Part shown: piece by piece, positions 62,306 to 64,000 of the stretch
Layout: every line of letters starts with the position of its first letter
How positions within the stretch are numbered: position 1 is the first letter of the stretch
Source: Agromyces tardus
GTDB taxonomy: Bacteria > Actinomycetota > Actinomycetes > Actinomycetales > Microbacteriaceae
Direction of reading: 5' to 3'
DNA length: 64,000 nucleotides
Assembly (NCBI RefSeq): GCF_003710805.1
Contig: NZ_RHHB01000004.1
Coordinates: forward strand, 62,001 to 126,000
Made by a program: the position numbers and the translations under genes
The notes under the pieces: model-generated
Databases searched by the model: none
Seen by the model: only the letters and a program-made list of their open reading frames with translations
Told to the model about the DNA's origin: nothing

Positions 62306-63697
62306 TCACGCTGCCACGCCCACGGAACCCAGCTCGAAGCGCGCGCGGCCCCCGAGCTTCGGCACACGCTCCGGATCGATATGCGGAGGCGGGATGAACC
62401 ACACCTTCCCCTGCGCGATCCGGATCTGCCAGCCCTCGCGATGCACCGTGTGGTGGCAGAAGCTGCAGAGCATCACTCCGTTCGCGAGGTCGGTCGGGCC
62501 GGCGTCGCGCTCCCACCAGTCGATGTGGTGGGCCTCGACGTAGCCGATGTTCTGACCGCACGACGAACAGCCGCCGTCGCGCTCGGCGAGCGCCAGTCGT
62601 TGCGCCCGCGTGAAGAGTCGTGCGGCGCGTCCGAGGTCGAGCGGAAGGCTGCCGCCGCCGAAGACCGCCGGGATGAGCTCGGCGTCGGCCGCCATTCGTC
62701 GCGCCGTCGCCGCCGAGATCGGCTGGTCGATGCCGTCGATGCGGGCGTGGCCGAGACCGTCGACGAGCGCCTCGAGGCTCATGCGCACCACGACGGTGGT
62801 CTTCGCGAGCGGCGCGGGAGACTCGCTGCAGCCGAGCGAGTGACGGGCGAGCGCTGCGAGCGCATCGGCCTGGATCTGCGGAATCGATCGGGTGTCGACG
62901 ATCACGGGCCCGCCGTCACCCGATGTGCCCTCGCGGCGACGCAGCGCATCGCTCACGAGTGCCTCCACCGCTGCCTTCACGGGTGCGGCGCTCTCGGGGT
63001 CGAGGCGAGCGTGCAGGTGCAGCATGCCGCTGCCGTCTTCGCGCATCGTGAGCGAGCGATCCTGCCGGAGAGCCTCTTCACGGGGCTCGACCCCGTCGTG
63101 ATCGAGTCGCGCCTCGGCCTCGCGGACCCCTCGTAGGAGGAGGTCGAGCGAAACCTGCGCGGCGAGCCCGACAAGCGCCGCCTCCGTCAGGTCGGCCAGT
63201 TCTGCGTCGGCCCGCATCGCCACGCGGTCGAGCATCGAGGTGATCGCGGATGCGGCCTCGAGGCAGATGTCGGCAGAGGCGAGCGCTGCTGCGACGTGCG
63301 GATGTCGCGACGGCAGCGCCTCGCCGCCGAAGGTGCGGCGCTCCGCGGTGGCGGCACCCACTGCGAGGAGCTTCGCGGCCTCGCTCCGGGAGCCGCCGGT
63401 TGCCGCGGCGAGGAGCCGGACCGGGTTCTGGAAGCCATGCGACTTCGCGAGGCTTGCCTCGCCGAGCTCGGGGCCCGAGCGCTTCGCCACCTCTGCTGCC
63501 ACGCGGGCCAGAAGGGCATCGGTATCGCGCCGCACCCGAACGAGCACGTCGGTGACACGCATGAGGCCGGCGTCGCCCATCTGCTCGACCTCGGCTTGCG
63601 TCGAACCGGCGATCGCTCCGAACGCCGGCATTGCAGCGGCCCACGCCGTGCGAAGTGCCGCGACGTCTCGCTCGAGCTGGCGGAGGGTCTCTTCCAT
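62306..63697 (-). CDS. DUF222 / HNH endonuclease domain protein
   Basis: 463 residues. The long N-terminal DUF222 region (to about residue 330) is followed by a C-terminal HNH nuclease: CSSCGQNIGYVEAHHIDWWERDAGPTDLANGVMLCSFCHHTVHREGW, with two CxxC pairs and the HH...N...H residues. Such proteins occur in many copies per actinobacterial genome; most have no known biological role. CAGACT six bases before ATG 63697 suggests a leaderless transcript. Confidence 0.92.
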   Translation of the reverse strand: MEETLRQLERDVAALRTAWAAAMPAFGAIAGSTQAEVEQMGDAGLMRVTDVLVRVRRDTDALLARVAAEVAKRSGPELGEASLAKSHGFQNPVRLLAAATGGSRSEAAKLLAVGAATAERRTFGGEALPSRHPHVAAALASADICLEAASAITSMLDRVAMRADAELADLTEAALVGLAAQVSLDLLLRGVREAEARLDHDGVEPREEALRQDRSLTMREDGSGMLHLHARLDPESAAPVKAAVEALVSDALRRREGTSGDGGPVIVDTRSIPQIQADALAALARHSLGCSESPAPLAKTTVVVRMSLEALVDGLGHARIDGIDQPISAATARRMAADAELIPAVFGGGSLPLDLGRAARLFTRAQRLALAERDGGCSSCGQNIGYVEAHHIDWWERDAGPTDLANGVMLCSFCHHTVHREGWQIRIAQGKVWFIPPPHIDPERVPKLGGRARFELGSVGVAA

Positions 63698-64000
63698 GCT
63701 CCGAGTCTGCACCCACCCACTGACATTCGCGCGTCGAAAAACGGCTTCTGACCAGGGAATACCCTGTGTGAACGCAGCCTCCACGTGCTCCTGTGGAGGA
63801 CAAGTGGAGCGGGCCGGGGCCGGGGCTGGGGAATGCGGTTGGGCAATGCGGGCAGGGCGGGGCGTATCGAACGGGCGATCTGGTCGGGGTTCGGGGGGAG
63901 GACGTGAGATCAGGACGTCAGAGGCCGAGGAGCCGGACATCCGGGGAGCCGGCGAGAGCGCGGTCGCGGTTCGACGACTCAGGCGCCGCCCCTCACCCCT
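63698..64000. other. Region without a recognisable gene, up to window edge
   Basis: 303 bases. It holds a short AT-richer patch near 63725-63775, a hairpin-prone CTCCTGTGGAGGACAAG near 63785, and GGGCC repeats. A possible minus-strand stop (TGA) at 63979-63981 could be the end of a gene beyond the edge, but only 22 coding bases are visible. Confidence 0.4.

Overview
This window is about 70% or more GC, gene-dense and clearly actinobacterial. The gene content (coenzyme F420 enzymes, DUF6421, DUF6325, DUF6328, CWB2 surface protein, DUF222/HNH protein), the GTG/TTG starts, the many leaderless promoters and the abundant GGATGCC/GGCATCC word and CTACTCGACC/GGTCTCGATACG repeats all point to the family Microbacteriaceae (Agromyces-like). 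This is inferred from style and content; there is no rRNA or tRNA gene in the window. No prophage, integrase, transposase or CRISPR array was seen, so it reads as ordinary chromosome.

Layout. 1-8275: membrane proteins (CLC-like channel, SulP permease with STAS, GAP-family protein), an alkyl sulfatase and a small DUF6325/SHOCT/AI-2E-transporter group. 8320-11570: a type III polyketide synthase, a methyltransferase and an FAD monooxygenase, all overlapping, preceded by tandem repeats and a 13-residue leader ORF. 11634-14568: an F420-type nitroreductase and an N-domain-less ClpB under an HspR (HAIR) operator. 14572-27778: housekeeping and regulatory units, including an ABC exporter with its TetR regulator and palindromic operator, and an ArsR-SRPBCC-reductase operon whose last gene is frameshifted. 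27954-33682: secreted protein, SDR/DUF6421 pair, and an ECF42-type sigma factor with its DGPF protein facing a DUF998 membrane protein across two matching promoters. 33673-35932: an intergenic repeat array, then three related small secreted proteins. 36028-43622: membrane proteins, a heliorhodopsin homologue that lacks the retinal lysine, a protein kinase with a lipoprotein, and exonuclease III.

43708-64000: CWB2 surface protein, then a coenzyme F420 region. cofE, an F420-dependent LLM enzyme, cofC and an F420-dependent glucose-6-phosphate dehydrogenase lie together (46403-50025). cofD is followed by a three-part ABC importer of the type proposed to carry F420-0 (57592-62073). Between them are gamma-glutamyltransferase, a LolA-like protein with an ABC exporter, acetyltransferase, methyltransferase and a kinase-like protein with a degenerate P-loop. 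The window ends with a DUF222/HNH protein.

How the parts work together: cofC, cofD and cofE cover side-chain addition and glutamylation of F420, fgd reduces it, and the LLM and nitroreductase-like proteins would use it; the importer next to cofD suggests uptake of a deazaflavin precursor. The sigma factor, DGPF protein and DUF998 protein look like one regulon. The most unusual items are the lysine-less heliorhodopsin, the mirrored ECF42 promoters, the small secreted protein trio, and the repeat family that supplies stop codons and N-terminal coding sequence to neighbouring genes.
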